Shown here piece by piece: positions 11,076 through 23,500 of a DNA stretch of 64,000 nt. The notes under the pieces are model-generated. The model saw only the letters and a program-made list of their open reading frames with translations, made no database searches and was not told where the DNA came from. Every line of letters starts with the position of its first letter. Position 1 is the stretch's first letter. The DNA comes from Flavobacterium tructae (GTDB lineage: Bacteria; Bacteroidota; Bacteroidia; Flavobacteriales; Flavobacteriaceae): NCBI RefSeq assembly GCF_002217475.1, contig NZ_MUHH01000018.1, positions 151,059-215,058 on the forward strand, given 5' to 3'. The position numbers and the translations under genes are program-made.

Positions 11076-12692
11076 ATGGCTACTCCAAAAATATATCTGA
11101 AAAATAACGTACAAGTTGAACCGTTAATTTCAAACTGGTATGCATGGCATCACATTATCCCGCCAATTCTAACGGGGTTTAATGTGGTAAACCGATACAT
11201 TCCGATTATGGAATCGTACATCAACGACCCAAGCATACATGAGACTGCCGTGAAAGATCCTGCTTTTAGAGGAGGTCCTTTCATCGATTTAGACAAAAAA
11301 CATGTTGATGAAGTAGCAGCTTTGTTGGAAAACACAAAGAAAATGGCAGCCCCGCTTTTTGAGTTTACAGATGCCGTAAAAGAACTGGACAAATTGCTTA
11401 AGAAAAAAGCAACCGGACATTTGATGCAGCCGCTGTATAAAGAAGTTCCATCAGCAATTAGAGGGTATGTCGAATTGTATTATGACAGGCATCACAGACC
11501 GGATTTCAGATTTTACGAGCCTCTTATTTATGCCAGTCCGTATTATGTAGAAGATTTTCAGACGGTGAAGCTGTCTTTAATTAATAAGGATGCCGACCGG
11601 CCTTTTATCTTCTCCACGCCAAGATTGTCTAATCTGGAAGCAGCATTGGAATTAAAATTACCTTTTAAATCGAAACAAATCGACGAGTTGTTCAAGATGA
11701 AACGTGAGCCTCAAACTTTCGAATACATCAAAGAACTTTTGAATATTGAACAAAATGATGAGGCACTGTTTAGAGATTTATTTACTACAGAAGAGCCAAA
11801 AAAGTATGAAAAATATACCGGAGACAGTATGCGCATCCGATACTTCGGACACGCTTGTATTCTGATCGAAACCAAAGAACACTCCATTGTGCTCGATCCG
11901 GTTTTAAGCTATACTTACGAATCTGATGTGTCACGATTTACCTATGATGATTTGCCGGACGAAATAGATTATGTATTGATCACCCACGGACATCACGACC
12001 ACATATTGATGGAAACGATGCTGCAAATACGACACAAAGTCAAAAATATAGTTGTGGGTAAAAGCATAGGCGGTGCCATTCAGGACCCGTCATTGAATTT
12101 ACTGTTAAGAAATCTGGGATTTGAGAATATTATAGAATTAGAAGAATTGCAAACCATTTCGGCTATCGATGGTATTAAAATTACCGGAATTCCATTCATC
12201 GGGGAGCATCATGACATTCACATCAACAGTAAACTTTCGTATCACGTTGAATTAGACGGTTATTCTTTATTGGCAGTAGCAGATTCCTGCAATCAGTCGC
12301 CGGAATTGTACGAACATGTTCATGAGATTATTGGTGATGTAGACGTGTTATTCATGGGAATGGAATGCGATGGTGCACCGGCTTCATGGGTGTATGGTCC
12401 CATTTTTACCACCAAACAGGAACGCGAAAAAGACTTCAGCCGAAGAGGAAGAGGCAGCAATTACGACGAAGGAATCAAAATGGTAAACTGCTTTAATGTC
12501 AAAGAAGTTTATGTGTATGCCATGGGAGAAGAACCATGGGTGCGACACATTTTGGATGTTGAATATACAGATGAATCCAACCCAATTGTGCAATCGAACA
12601 TGTTAATCGAAGACTGCAGAAACAGAGGTATCGTAGCAGAAAGACTATTTGCCGAAAAAGAACTGTTTAAACAAGCGGTACTGCTGTACTAA
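11076..12692 (+). CDS. CmlA-type non-haem diiron beta-hydroxylase (first copy)
   Basis: A 538-residue protein with an N-terminal domain of about 245 residues and a C-terminal metallo-beta-lactamase-fold domain. Metal residues visible are H304-x-H306-x-D308-H309, Glu377 in a GEHHD motif and Asp403 in ADS. CmlA of the chloramphenicol pathway is 532 residues. It has the same architecture, an HxHxDH motif at nearly the same position, and a glutamate ligand where hydrolytic MBL enzymes use histidine. CmlA hydroxylates the beta-carbon of an aminoacyl group held on an NRPS carrier domain, using a diiron centre and O2. Lying between the NRPS with a Tyr-like module and the C-A-T-E protein, this enzyme probably acts on one of those T-bound residues. 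Annotation pipelines may call it an MBL-fold hydrolase; the length, the N-terminal domain and the Glu argue against a lactamase. The electron donor is not encoded nearby. Confidence 0.82.
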   Translation: MATPKIYLKNNVQVEPLISNWYAWHHIIPPILTGFNVVNRYIPIMESYINDPSIHETAVKDPAFRGGPFIDLDKKHVDEVAALLENTKKMAAPLFEFTDAVKELDKLLKKKATGHLMQPLYKEVPSAIRGYVELYYDRHHRPDFRFYEPLIYASPYYVEDFQTVKLSLINKDADRPFIFSTPRLSNLEAALELKLPFKSKQIDELFKMKREPQTFEYIKELLNIEQNDEALFRDLFTTEEPKKYEKYTGDSMRIRYFGHACILIETKEHSIVLDPVLSYTYESDVSRFTYDDLPDEIDYVLITHGHHDHILMETMLQIRHKVKNIVVGKSIGGAIQDPSLNLLLRNLGFENIIELEELQTISAIDGIKITGIPFIGEHHDIHINSKLSYHVELDGYSLLAVADSCNQSPELYEHVHEIIGDVDVLFMGMECDGAPASWVYGPIFTTKQEREKDFSRRGRGSNYDEGIKMVNCFNVKEVYVYAMGEEPWVRHILDVEYTDESNPIVQSNMLIEDCRNRGIVAERLFAEKELFKQAVLLY

Positions 12693-12755
12693 TTCCCTTT
12701 AATCCTCCCCAAAACAAAGACTACTATCCATTTATTTTCTTAAATAATTCATCTT

Positions 12756-15700
12756 ATGGCATCAGATTTATATTTAAAATTAAAAGAACAAAACATTCAC
12801 ATTGACGTAAAAGACGAGAATCTTGACATTAAGGCTCCTGCAGGTGCATTGACTCCCGATATTATTGACGAGATTAAAAGAAACAAAGCCGATTTAATTC
12901 GTTTTATTAATCAATACAAATACGACAAAGCAGTTGCCATTCCGAAAGCTGCTATAAGCCCTGATGCAAAATATGCCCTGTCTTCCTCACAGTTACGACT
13001 TTGGATTTTAAGTCAGTCCGAAAAAGGAAATGTGGCGTATAATTCGGTTGGAGGATATATTTTTGAAGGAGTACTGGATCAAAATACGTTAAATGAATCT
13101 CTGAAGGAAATCGTATCAAGACATGAGAGTCTGAGAACTGTTTTTGAAGAAGACGGTAACGGAGGAGCAAATCAGATTGTTAAAGGAATAGAAGCAATCG
13201 ATTTTTCAATTGAACATGCGGATTTACAAAACGTTTCAAATGCCGATGAAGTTTTAAAAGAACAGGTTGCCAAAGAGGCTTTAATTCCTTTTCACTTATC
13301 AAAAGGACCGCTTTTTAAAACGAAGCTTTACCAGTTAGCACAGAACAAATGGGCTTTCATTTATACCATACATCACATTATTGTGGATGCTTTGTCAATG
13401 AATATTTTCATTGCCGAAATACTGGAACTCTACAATTCTAAAAAGCAAAACAGAGCTAATGCATTAAATGCGTTAAGAATACAATATAAAGATTACGCCA
13501 GTTGGGAAAATGAACAGCTTACCGGTAAAAAATACGAAGAGTTAAAAAATTATTGGCTCGATCAGTTTCAGGGAGAGTTGCCGGTTCTTACGATGCCGGT
13601 GGATAAAAAAAGACCAATTCTGCAAACATTCAATGGCGGAACAGTAGAAAAAAGAATCGACGCCAAATTATCAGAAGACCTTGAAAAACTGATAAGAGAA
13701 AACGGTGCCACCATGTTTATGGGATTAACCGCCGTAATTAATACGTTATTATACAAATTCTCTACTCAGGAAGATATCATTATCGGAACCCCGGTTTCCG
13801 GAAGAGAAGACGAAGATCTGCAAAACCAGATAGGGTATTATGGAAACACGCTGGCCATTCGAATGCAGTTTAAAAAAGAAAATACTTTTTTAGAATTATT
13901 AGAATACACCAAGAAACAGGTAGTAGGTGCCTATGAGCATCAAATGTTTCCTTTTGCCACACTCGTGAAAGAGCTAAACTTAAAAAGAGACCCGAGCAGA
14001 AATCCGCTTTTTGACGTTCAGGTGATCTACGGAGAAAATGACAATTCTAAAAAAAGCGAAAGTTTGGAAGGCTTGCAGGTTTGGGAATATGAATTTGAAG
14101 AAAAATTAAAAACCAGCCGTTTTGATATGGTTTTCAGTTTCTACAAAGACGGAAATCATTTAGTGCAGAACATTCAGTACAATACGGATGTTTTTTCAGA
14201 AAAAATAGTACATCAGATTGCAGACCATGTTTCGGTTATCATGAATTCTATTGTAAAGAATCCAAAGGAACAAATTTATAAATTGGAACACATCGGAGAA
14301 CAGCAAAAAGAAGCACTTCTGCAACTTTCTAAAGGTGATGTCCTGGCGTATGACCAAAGCAAAACAATACTCGATTTATTTAAAGAGCAAGTACAGGAAA
14401 AACCCGAAGCTATAGCAGTGGCTTTCAAAAATAAAAAAATCACCTATAAAGCGCTGGACGAAGAATCGAACAGATTAGCCAATTATTTGTTAGCCAATCA
14501 CACCCTCAAAAAGAACGATTTTATAGGATTAATGATTGATAATTCTGAAAATGTATTGGTCTGCATTCTGGGAATTTTAAAAACAGGAAGTGCTTATGTG
14601 CCGATCGATCCGGAATATCCAAAACAAAGAATTCAGCATATTATTGAGGACAGTGGATTAAACGTTCTGCTCACGCAATCCGATTATCTTTTTGACCTTG
14701 ACTTTTATACAGGAGAGTTTTTTGCCACAGACATTCAAATGGATTCGATTGCGGCCGAAAGTACTGTATTCGGGGCACAAGTGAATCCTGCTGATGCGGC
14801 TTACATAATTTATACCTCGGGTTCTACAGGTAATGCAAAAGGAGTCGTTATCAATCACGAAAATTTAATGTTTTCTACTATCGCAAGACTGGAGACTTAT
14901 CCTGATGCAGCGGCATTTTTATTGCTGTCTTCGATTTCATTTGACAGTTCTGTTGCCGGAATTTTCGGGACAATTACGGCAGGAGCTAAATTGGTTTTTG
15001 CCCCTAAAATCAGAGTTTCGGATGTCGATACTATAATAGATATTCTGGTAGAAGAAGAGGTTTCTCACTTACTTACCGTTCCCTCTTACTATCAGCTATT
15101 GCTTAACCAGTTAGGAGAGCATCCAAATAATTTAAAAACAGTAATCGTAGCAGGGGAAGAATGTACCAAACAACTGGTTGATCTGCACCAGAAGGTGACT
15201 ACACTAAAAAACTGTAAACTTTTTAATGAATACGGACCTACAGAATGTACCGTTTGGGCCAGTTATTATGTGTATGAACCGGCTGTGGAATTTATCCCTT
15301 CTATCGGAAAACCAATAGCCAACAGCTCGGTTTATATTCTGAATGATAACAATGAATTGTCCATTGACGGTCTGATTGGAGAAATTCATATTGCCGGTAA
15401 AGGGCTTTCAGGCGGTTACTGGAATAATCCGGAGCTTTCCAAAGAAAAGTTTGTCGATAATCCGTTTGAAATTGGAACAAAAATGTACAAGACAGGAGAT
15501 TTGGCCAAGAGATTTTCAGATGGTAATATTGAGTTTTTAGGTAGAAAAGACAATCAAATCAAGATAAGAGGAAATCGTCTGGAATTAGGCGAAATCGAAA
15601 ATGCGCTCTTGAATTTTAAAGGTATTGACGGAGCAGTTGTTACCTACAGTGAAGGTACTTTGGTAGGGCATATACTAACCGACATTGTAATAAATATTGA

Positions 15701-17492
15701 CAATCTTAAAAAGCACCTGAAAGAACAATTACCAATATACGCAGTACCAACAAGCTATACGCAGTCCAATGAATTTCCGTTATTGCCGAATGGTAAAGTA
15801 GACAAAAAGGCCTTAGTCGTTTTAGCCAATAAACATACCTTAAAGGGAGACTCGTATGTACCGCCTTCTAATGAAACAGAAGCTGCTTTGGTACATGTAT
15901 TTCAGCAAATTCTGCAAAAAGAAAGCATAGGTACAGAAGATGATTTTTTTGCATTGGGAGGAGATTCGATAAAAGCCATACAAATTATCTCCAAATTGAA
16001 ACAGCTTGGTTTTGTATTAACAGTACAGGATGTTATGCAATTTACTGCCATACAGGAATTAGCACTTCATGTAAAACTGGCAAAGCAGGAGATCGATCAA
16101 AATGCAGTAGAAGGAACCATTCCGCTTACGCCAATTCAGAAATATTTCTTTGAGGTGACTTCACAGCATAAAAATCATTTTAACCAATCGATCTTATTAA
16201 AATCATCGAAGTCTTTGTCTGAAGAAGGATTGACAAAGATTTTTCAAAAGCTTACCGTACAGCATGATGTTTTAAGAGCGGTATTTAAAGAGGAAGGCAA
16301 CGAATGGATTCAGGAAATCAAAAATGATGGATTTGAATTCCAACTGCACGTTCAATCCAATGTTACTGCTTCTGAATTTGAGACCATTTGCGATGGGTAT
16401 CAATCTTCTTTCGACTTAGAAAAAGGCCCCTTGTTTAAAGCAGTTTTGTTCAAAAGAGAAGATACTGATTATTTGTTGCTGCTTTCTCATCACCTGGTGA
16501 TTGACGGTGTTTCCTGGAGAATTATTTTAGAAGATTTAATGACTTTATACGGGCAGTACGAAGCAGGAGCAGCATTAGAATTACCTCTAAAAACACATTC
16601 TTTAAAATACTGGCAGGAAAAACAACTGGAATACGCCAATTCAATGACCATGATGGAAGAAGAAGTGTATTGGTCTTCTATAAACGAAGCAACACAGTTC
16701 AGCACTTCCGAACTCCCAAAAGATTTTGATTATGAAGGCAATAATTTTTATAAAGATTTTGAGACAAAAGTATTTCAACTCGATCCAAGCTTTACCGAAA
16801 AATTATTGACAGAAGCATACAAAGCTTATAAAACCAATATAAACGATGTTTTAATAGCAGGTTTATCGCTTGCAATTGGTAAAAATTTTGATATCGATAA
16901 GGTAGCGATTCAGCTCGAGGGTCACGGAAGAGAAGATATCAACTCAGAGATAGATATCACCAGAACGGTGGGGTGGTTTACCACGATATATCCCGTACTC
17001 ATCACTCTTAAAAAGAAACAGGATAACATTGGTCAATTAGTAGAAGTAAAAGAAACGCTGCATCGAATTCCAAACAAAGGCATTGGATTCGGGATTTTGA
17101 AATACTTAAAAGATTGCGAATTAAATGTAAAAGCAGATGTTTCCTTTAACTACCTGGGTGATTTTGATTTAGGAAAATCAAACCAAGAAGATCAAATTTT
17201 TCAGTTCGCAGATATTCCAAAAGGAAGAGAAATCGCAGCGAATACCGAAAGAACGGGAACACTCGATGTATCGGGAATTTTAGTCAATGGCCAGTTGCAG
17301 ATTATGCTTTCATTTAATACCAACTATTTCAGAAATGAAACCATAGAAAACTTAAAAGAAGCATATAAATACGAATTGGAATCTTTGATTTCCAGTCTTT
17401 CCGAAGAAAAAGAAACCCATTTAACCCCAGTCGATTTTACCTATAAAGGTTTGGACCTGAGCAGTCTGGAAGAATTAAACAAAATGCTGTAA
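12756..17492 (+). CDS. NRPS, TubC-C-A-T-E (unassigned residue, epimerised)
   Basis: A 1578-residue single module with an epimerase. Residues 1-55 are a TubC-like docking domain. C is about 70-510 with the active-site variant HHIIVDA (H206/H207/D211, Gly replaced by Ala). A is about 540-1020 (TSGSTG from 687). T carries GGDS (Ser1071), the variant typical before epimerase domains. E is about 1115-1560 with HHLVIDGVSW (H1245/H1246/D1250), EGHGRE from 1388 and VGWFT. The A code reads DSALIAEVW, which I cannot assign; a near twin (DSALTAEVW) occurs in the 38.3-47.2 kb synthetase, also behind an HHxxxDA condensation domain. This is the only E domain in the window, so one D-configured residue is predicted here. 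The next gene starts 18 bases on, directly with a C domain, as expected for an E/C junction. Confidence 0.95.
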   Translation: MASDLYLKLKEQNIHIDVKDENLDIKAPAGALTPDIIDEIKRNKADLIRFINQYKYDKAVAIPKAAISPDAKYALSSSQLRLWILSQSEKGNVAYNSVGGYIFEGVLDQNTLNESLKEIVSRHESLRTVFEEDGNGGANQIVKGIEAIDFSIEHADLQNVSNADEVLKEQVAKEALIPFHLSKGPLFKTKLYQLAQNKWAFIYTIHHIIVDALSMNIFIAEILELYNSKKQNRANALNALRIQYKDYASWENEQLTGKKYEELKNYWLDQFQGELPVLTMPVDKKRPILQTFNGGTVEKRIDAKLSEDLEKLIRENGATMFMGLTAVINTLLYKFSTQEDIIIGTPVSGREDEDLQNQIGYYGNTLAIRMQFKKENTFLELLEYTKKQVVGAYEHQMFPFATLVKELNLKRDPSRNPLFDVQVIYGENDNSKKSESLEGLQVWEYEFEEKLKTSRFDMVFSFYKDGNHLVQNIQYNTDVFSEKIVHQIADHVSVIMNSIVKNPKEQIYKLEHIGEQQKEALLQLSKGDVLAYDQSKTILDLFKEQVQEKPEAIAVAFKNKKITYKALDEESNRLANYLLANHTLKKNDFIGLMIDNSENVLVCILGILKTGSAYVPIDPEYPKQRIQHIIEDSGLNVLLTQSDYLFDLDFYTGEFFATDIQMDSIAAESTVFGAQVNPADAAYIIYTSGSTGNAKGVVINHENLMFSTIARLETYPDAAAFLLLSSISFDSSVAGIFGTITAGAKLVFAPKIRVSDVDTIIDILVEEEVSHLLTVPSYYQLLLNQLGEHPNNLKTVIVAGEECTKQLVDLHQKVTTLKNCKLFNEYGPTECTVWASYYVYEPAVEFIPSIGKPIANSSVYILNDNNELSIDGLIGEIHIAGKGLSGGYWNNPELSKEKFVDNPFEIGTKMYKTGDLAKRFSDGNIEFLGRKDNQIKIRGNRLELGEIENALLNFKGIDGAVVTYSEGTLVGHILTDIVINIDNLKKHLKEQLPIYAVPTSYTQSNEFPLLPNGKVDKKALVVLANKHTLKGDSYVPPSNETEAALVHVFQQILQKESIGTEDDFFALGGDSIKAIQIISKLKQLGFVLTVQDVMQFTAIQELALHVKLAKQEIDQNAVEGTIPLTPIQKYFFEVTSQHKNHFNQSILLKSSKSLSEEGLTKIFQKLTVQHDVLRAVFKEEGNEWIQEIKNDGFEFQLHVQSNVTASEFETICDGYQSSFDLEKGPLFKAVLFKREDTDYLLLLSHHLVIDGVSWRIILEDLMTLYGQYEAGAALELPLKTHSLKYWQEKQLEYANSMTMMEEEVYWSSINEATQFSTSELPKDFDYEGNNFYKDFETKVFQLDPSFTEKLLTEAYKAYKTNINDVLIAGLSLAIGKNFDIDKVAIQLEGHGREDINSEIDITRTVGWFTTIYPVLITLKKKQDNIGQLVEVKETLHRIPNKGIGFGILKYLKDCELNVKADVSFNYLGDFDLGKSNQEDQIFQFADIPKGREIAANTERTGTLDVSGILVNGQLQIMLSFNTNYFRNETIENLKEAYKYELESLISSLSEEKETHLTPVDFTYKGLDLSSLEELNKML

Positions 17493-17510
17493 CCGTACTA
17501 CTAAAAAGCT

Positions 17511-20500
17511 ATGAAAATTAAAGATATATACCCGTTAACACCATTGCAGGAAGGAATTTATTTCCATTGGAAACTTTCTAAATCCATGTATTTTGAGCAG
17601 TCATCTTATAAAATACAAGCTGAATTGGATCTCAATTATCTTAAAGAAAGTTACGATCAGCTGATTGCAAGACATGATGTGCTCAGAACTTGTTTTCGGG
17701 ATAATGTAGGTGAAGATCTTTTGCAGATTGTTCAAAACGAAGTGCCTTCCAACTTTACTTTTCTGGACATTACCGGAAATACAAGCGAGACCATAGCCTC
17801 AGTAAAAGAGCAGGATATTGCAAAAAGCTTTGATCTGACTGTAGGTTCACAGATGCGTCTTACCGTTGTAAAAACGAGTGAAAACCAGTATGAATTAATT
17901 TGGAGCCATCATCACATTATCATGGACGGCTGGTGTATTGGTATTTTGATTGGTGAATTTTTTACGCTTTATGAAGGTTTGCTTCAAGGGAAAAGAAACA
18001 TTTTGCCTAAAGCAACTTCCTATTCAGACTATGTGAAATGGTTGATGAAAAATGACAAAGAAAAATCTTTGCAATACTGGAATCATTATCTGGAAGATTT
18101 TCAGGGCTTAAGTACGTTACCTTTTCCAAAACAGCATACAGAAACCTTTAGTCCGGGAGAAATTTTTTATACCATTAGCGGAGGTTTAAGAGAAAAACTG
18201 GCTGTTTTGTGTCAGGAGAATAGTAGTACTGAAAATGTCTTTTTTCAGACGATTTGGGGAATTTTATTAGCCAAATACAACAATACAAATGATGTGGTTT
18301 TTGGTGGAGTAGTATCAGGAAGACCTGCAGAAATTCATGATGTTGCCAATATTATCGGACTTTTTATCAATACCATTCCGGTAAGGATTTCCTTTGACGA
18401 TAAGACTACCGTAAAGCAAATCTTATTGCAGACACAAGAGCAGGCCATACAAAGTTTGCCTTATCATTATCAGGCCATTAGTGACATACAGCGTAGCGTA
18501 AACAACGGTCAGTCGTTGTTTGATCATATCATTGTTTTTGAAAATTATGGGACTGCCGAAGTGATAGCCGAAAGTGAAAAAACAAATATAAAATTGTTAG
18601 AAGCGGCATCTTATGAGGGAGAAAACTATGATTTTTCACTGGCAATTGTACCAGGAAAAGACATCAGTATCCGTTTTACTTTTAACGACAAAAAATATGA
18701 TGAAAGTGATATTACAGCGCTTAAAAATCATTTTGAACAAGTCGTAAATACTATAGCAGAAAACTTTGATATTCCGGTTTCTGAAATAGAACTTTTGCAA
18801 GAATCAGAAAAAGAAGCCGTGTTGTCTTTGTCCGGTCATGACATGCTGAAAGAAGCTTCTGCAGAATACAATTTGGTGGAGTTATTTGAAAATGTAGTGC
18901 AGGAGAATCGGGATCAGATTGCATTAGTTTATGGGGAAGAGCAGTACAGCTTTACCGGGTTAAATGGAATTGCAGATCAGTTTGCAGACTTTCTTATTTC
19001 AGAATATAAAGTACAGCCCGGAGATTTTATTGCCATGCAGCTGGATCGAAATGACTGGCTGGTTATTGCGCTGTTGGGAATCTTAAAAGCCGGTGCAGTA
19101 TACGTTCCGCTGCATATTAATTTACCACAGGACAGAGTAGATTATATATTGGAAGATAGTAACAGTTCGATTATTATTGATGAGGATTTTATCAATCGTT
19201 TCAAAGTACATCCTAAAGCAAATACGACGATCTCAAAGGTCAAAATTTCACCATCCGATTTAGCCTATCTTATTTATACTTCAGGGTCGACGGGAAAACC
19301 GAAAGGAGTGCTTGTCGAGCATAGAAACATTTGTGCTTTGCTGGTCAATACAAAAAACAGTTTTGTCATTTCTCAAAAGCCCGTACTGCCTTTGCTGGCC
19401 TCCAATTCGTTTGATATTTTTCTTTTTGAATTGTTTCATCCCCTGTTGGCAGGAGGAAAAGTAGTGATGGTATCCAATGATGAAATAAAAGACATGGAGG
19501 ATCTTTCAAAAATTCTCAGACAAACCAATAGTTTTCATGCCGTACCAACGCTGATGCGAGCGGTTATTGATCATATAAAAACGAGCAATACCCAGCAATC
19601 CTATCCCCATATAGAATCGATTTTTATAGGAGGAGATAAAGTACCTGTCGGGATTCTCGAAGAAATAAGAGAAGTATTTACCAATGCAGTCATAAACGTA
19701 CTGTACGGTCCAACCGAAGGATCTATTTTTATCACCTCTGAAAGTTATTTGCCTAACGTTAAACAATTTCCAAATGCAGTAATAGGGCAAAGTAACGCCT
19801 ATAATGCAACTTATGTACTGGATGAACATTTAAAACTATGTCCGATTTACAGTATAGGAGAATTGTGTATTTCCGGAAATCAGGTAACAAGAGGCTATCT
19901 GAACCAAGAAGAAATAACAGCCGAAAAATTTGTCGTAAACCCTTTTAAGACCGATGAAAAGCTCTACAGAACAGGCGATATGGTCAAAAGACTTCCAAAC
20001 GGCAAAATAGAATTTGTCGGACGTAAAGACAATCAGGTTAAAGTAAGAGGATACAGAATTGAATTAGAGGAAATAGAAAATGCTCTATTGTCAAATGAAT
20101 ATGTAGATTTTACCATTGCCAAAACAATTACAGTCTCAGGCGGCGAGAAAGAAATTGTAGTCTATTTAAAGGCCACAAAACAAATGGATGCACAAGAGCT
20201 GGTACATTTTCTGAAAGGAATATTGCCTTCTTTTATGATTCCCGATTATTACGTACAACTAGAGGAGATTCCGTTAACGGTAAATGGAAAAGTAGATGCT
20301 AAAAAACTACCAAATCCTTTGGATACCAATGCCGTAAGGAAAGCAGATTACGTTAAGCCTGTAACGGAGACCGAAATAAAACTAACCGAAATATGGCAGC
20401 GCATTCTGGACCGAAAAGCGGTTGGAATTCAGGACAACTTCTTCCATTTAGGCGGACATAGTTTAAAAATGATCAAGCTGTCCAATCAGATTTTTGTGAA

Positions 20501-23500
20501 TTTCGGCATGCACCTCAACATAAAAGAAATATATATACATCCTACTATAGAAGAACAGGCTGCCTATATTGATCGTTCTTTAAACCGCTACACCCTAACA
20601 ATTCCACAGGCAGCAATAGCACCAAGTTATCCTTTGTCCTCTTCTCAGTATCGAATGTATAATATATGTTCTATAGACGCTCAGGTAAATAAAGCTTACA
20701 ATATTAGAATAATAGATATTAAAAATGAAGCTGTAAACCTGGAATTTTTTACCAGAGCAGTATACGATTTAATAGAGCGACATGAAATCTTAAGAACCGC
20801 TTTTGTTACCAATGAAAATGGTGAACCGGGACAAACCATCATCCCGATCGAAAAAACCGAACCTTTAAAAATTCAATATTTGGATTTGCGTAACAGCGAA
20901 ACCTTAGAAAAGGATTTACAAAAAGCGCTTATCGAAACAGCTGATGTCTCTTTTAATTTAGAAACGCCTCCTTTGATGAAAGCTGCATTGATAAGCGTTA
21001 AAGAAGATAAATGGATCATTAGTATTCTTTTTCATCATATCATTTTTGACGGATGGTCAACCGATGTTTTTGTAAAAGAACTGTACGCCTTATATGAAAA
21101 GTACAGCAAAAACAGCGCAATTACTTTACCGCCTTTAGCCATACAGTTCAAGGATTATGCAGCCTGGGAGCAAAGTACTATTAAAAGTGAAGCAATTGAA
21201 GCAGATAAAAAGTACTGGCTGAAACAATTTGAAGGCAATCTGCCAATAGTAAGTGAATTGGGAGATCAAAAAAGACCCAACATCAAAACACATAACGGCG
21301 CAGTACGATCAAAAGTTCTGGAAGGCAGTATTTTGAAAGGCCTAAACAGCTTATGCGAGAACGAAGAAGTTTCGCGTTTCATGGTCTTTTTAGCCGTAAC
21401 CAATATTTTAATCTATAAAAATACCGGAGATCAGGATATCATTACAGGAAGTCCAATTGTAAATCGCGACTATCCGGAATTGTTTGATCAGATTGGTTTT
21501 TATGCCAATACCATTCCGTTGCGAACCCATTTAAATGAAAGCGCTTCGTTTACAGCAACTTTAAAACAAGTAAAAGAGAATGTAATTAAAGCCAAAGAAC
21601 ATCAAAAATTTCCGCTTGATGAGTTAATTAAACTTTTAGACATTAAATACGATGCCGGCAGAAATCCATTGTTTGATATCATCGTTACCGCCAGAGAAGA
21701 AAACAATCAGACATCAGATTTAGAGTCATATGATGCAATTATTGATGCTGTAGGAAATGGAATCTCTGCCAAATTTGATTTGACTTTCGATTTTTTAGTG
21801 ACCGATTCGACACTTACCCTAACATTAGAATACAACACTGATATATTCTCTTCAGAAAAAATCACGGCATTGCTTAACCATTTAGAGCAGATATTAGTAC
21901 AGGTTACCCAAAACGGAGACCAAAAAATAAGTGCGATCGATTGTCTGACAGCAGCAGAGAAAAAACATTTACTGGAAGAATTAAACGGTCATCAAACCGA
22001 GTATCCGAAAGATTCATCGATTATCGAATTGTTTGAAAAGCAGGTCGCTCTGACACCCGAAAAAACAGCTCTGGTATACAAAAAACAAAAGTACACCTAT
22101 CACGAACTCAATAATGTTGCCAATCAGCTGGCCAATTATTTAGAAGAAAATTACAAAGTAACAGGAGAATTGGCAGCTATTTATTTGCCAAAAAATGAAT
22201 GGCAGATCATAAGCATTTTAGCCTTGTTAAAATCGGGTTGTGCTTACGTACCCATTTCGGCCGATTATCCGCAGGAACGAATCAGTTACATCATTAAAGA
22301 TGCGAATGCCGAATGCCTGATTGCGGTGGATCTAATCGAAGATTTTGTACAATCACAGGCTAATTATTCGTCTAAGTTTGAAAGTATTTATGCGAAAGCA
22401 AACGATCTGGCCTATGTCATGTACACCTCCGGTTCTACCGGAGAGCCAAAAGGCGTTTTAATAGAACAGCAAAGCGTTGTCAGGCTAGTTAAAAATAACA
22501 ATTTCATACACCTTACCGGAGAAGAAGTATTACTGGCTACAGGAGCTTTTTCGTTTGATGCCAGTACTTTCGAGTATTGGGGAATGCTTTTAAACGGAGG
22601 AACTCTGGTCATTTGCGACGAGAATACGCTACTGTCTGTAAGAGGGATGAACGAGGTTGTTGCAAACGAAAAAGTCACTATGATGTGGTTTACCGCAGGC
22701 TGGTTGCATCAGTTAGTAGACGAAAACCTAATCTTATTCAAAAACTTAAAAACAATACTATGCGGAGGAGATGTTTTATCTCCACATCATATTACGAAAC
22801 TGAAAAGTACTTATCCTGAATTAGTAGTCGTCAATGGATATGGGCCTACCGAAAACACAACATTTTCGATAACCCATACCATTGACTTACCAATAAAAAC
22901 ATCCGTTTCGATAGGTGTTCCGATAAGTAATAGTACCGTTTATATTATGGATAAAAACCATCAGCTGGTACCTAAAGGAGTCATTGGTGAAATCTGTGTA
23001 GGAGGTGACGGTCTGGCAAGAGGTTATCTGAACAATGCCGAACTGACCCATTCAAAGTTTATAACAAACCCTTATAAAACAGAGGAAAGACTCTACAAAA
23101 CGGGTGATTTAGGCAGGTGGACCCATAACGATACAATTGAGTTTGTGGGAAGAAAAGATAATCAGGTAAAATTACGAGGTTACCGAATCGAACTCGGAGA
23201 AATTGAAAATACCTTATGTACCCACAAATTAATATTTTCATCATTGGTGGTCATAACAGACGGTACAGCAGCAGAAAAAAAATTAATTGCCTATTTGGTT
23301 ACCGATGAAGATCTTGAAAGTAACACTTTAAAAAACTGGCTCAGAACCCAATTGCCAAAATACATGATCCCAAATCATTTTGTCTTTTTACGAGAGTTTC
23401 CGTTAAACATCAACGGAAAAGTGGACAGAGCTAAACTTCCTGAAATTACCGAGCTGGAAACAGAACGTGCAGCCTATACGGAACCCGTGACACCTACTGA

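Noticed and set aside
11076..12692. The MBL-fold protein as a beta-lactamase or resistance enzyme (also its paralogue at 47.2 kb)
   Set aside because: Length about 540, a large N-terminal domain and the Glu ligand in GEH fit CmlA-type diiron hydroxylases rather than hydrolytic MBL enzymes.
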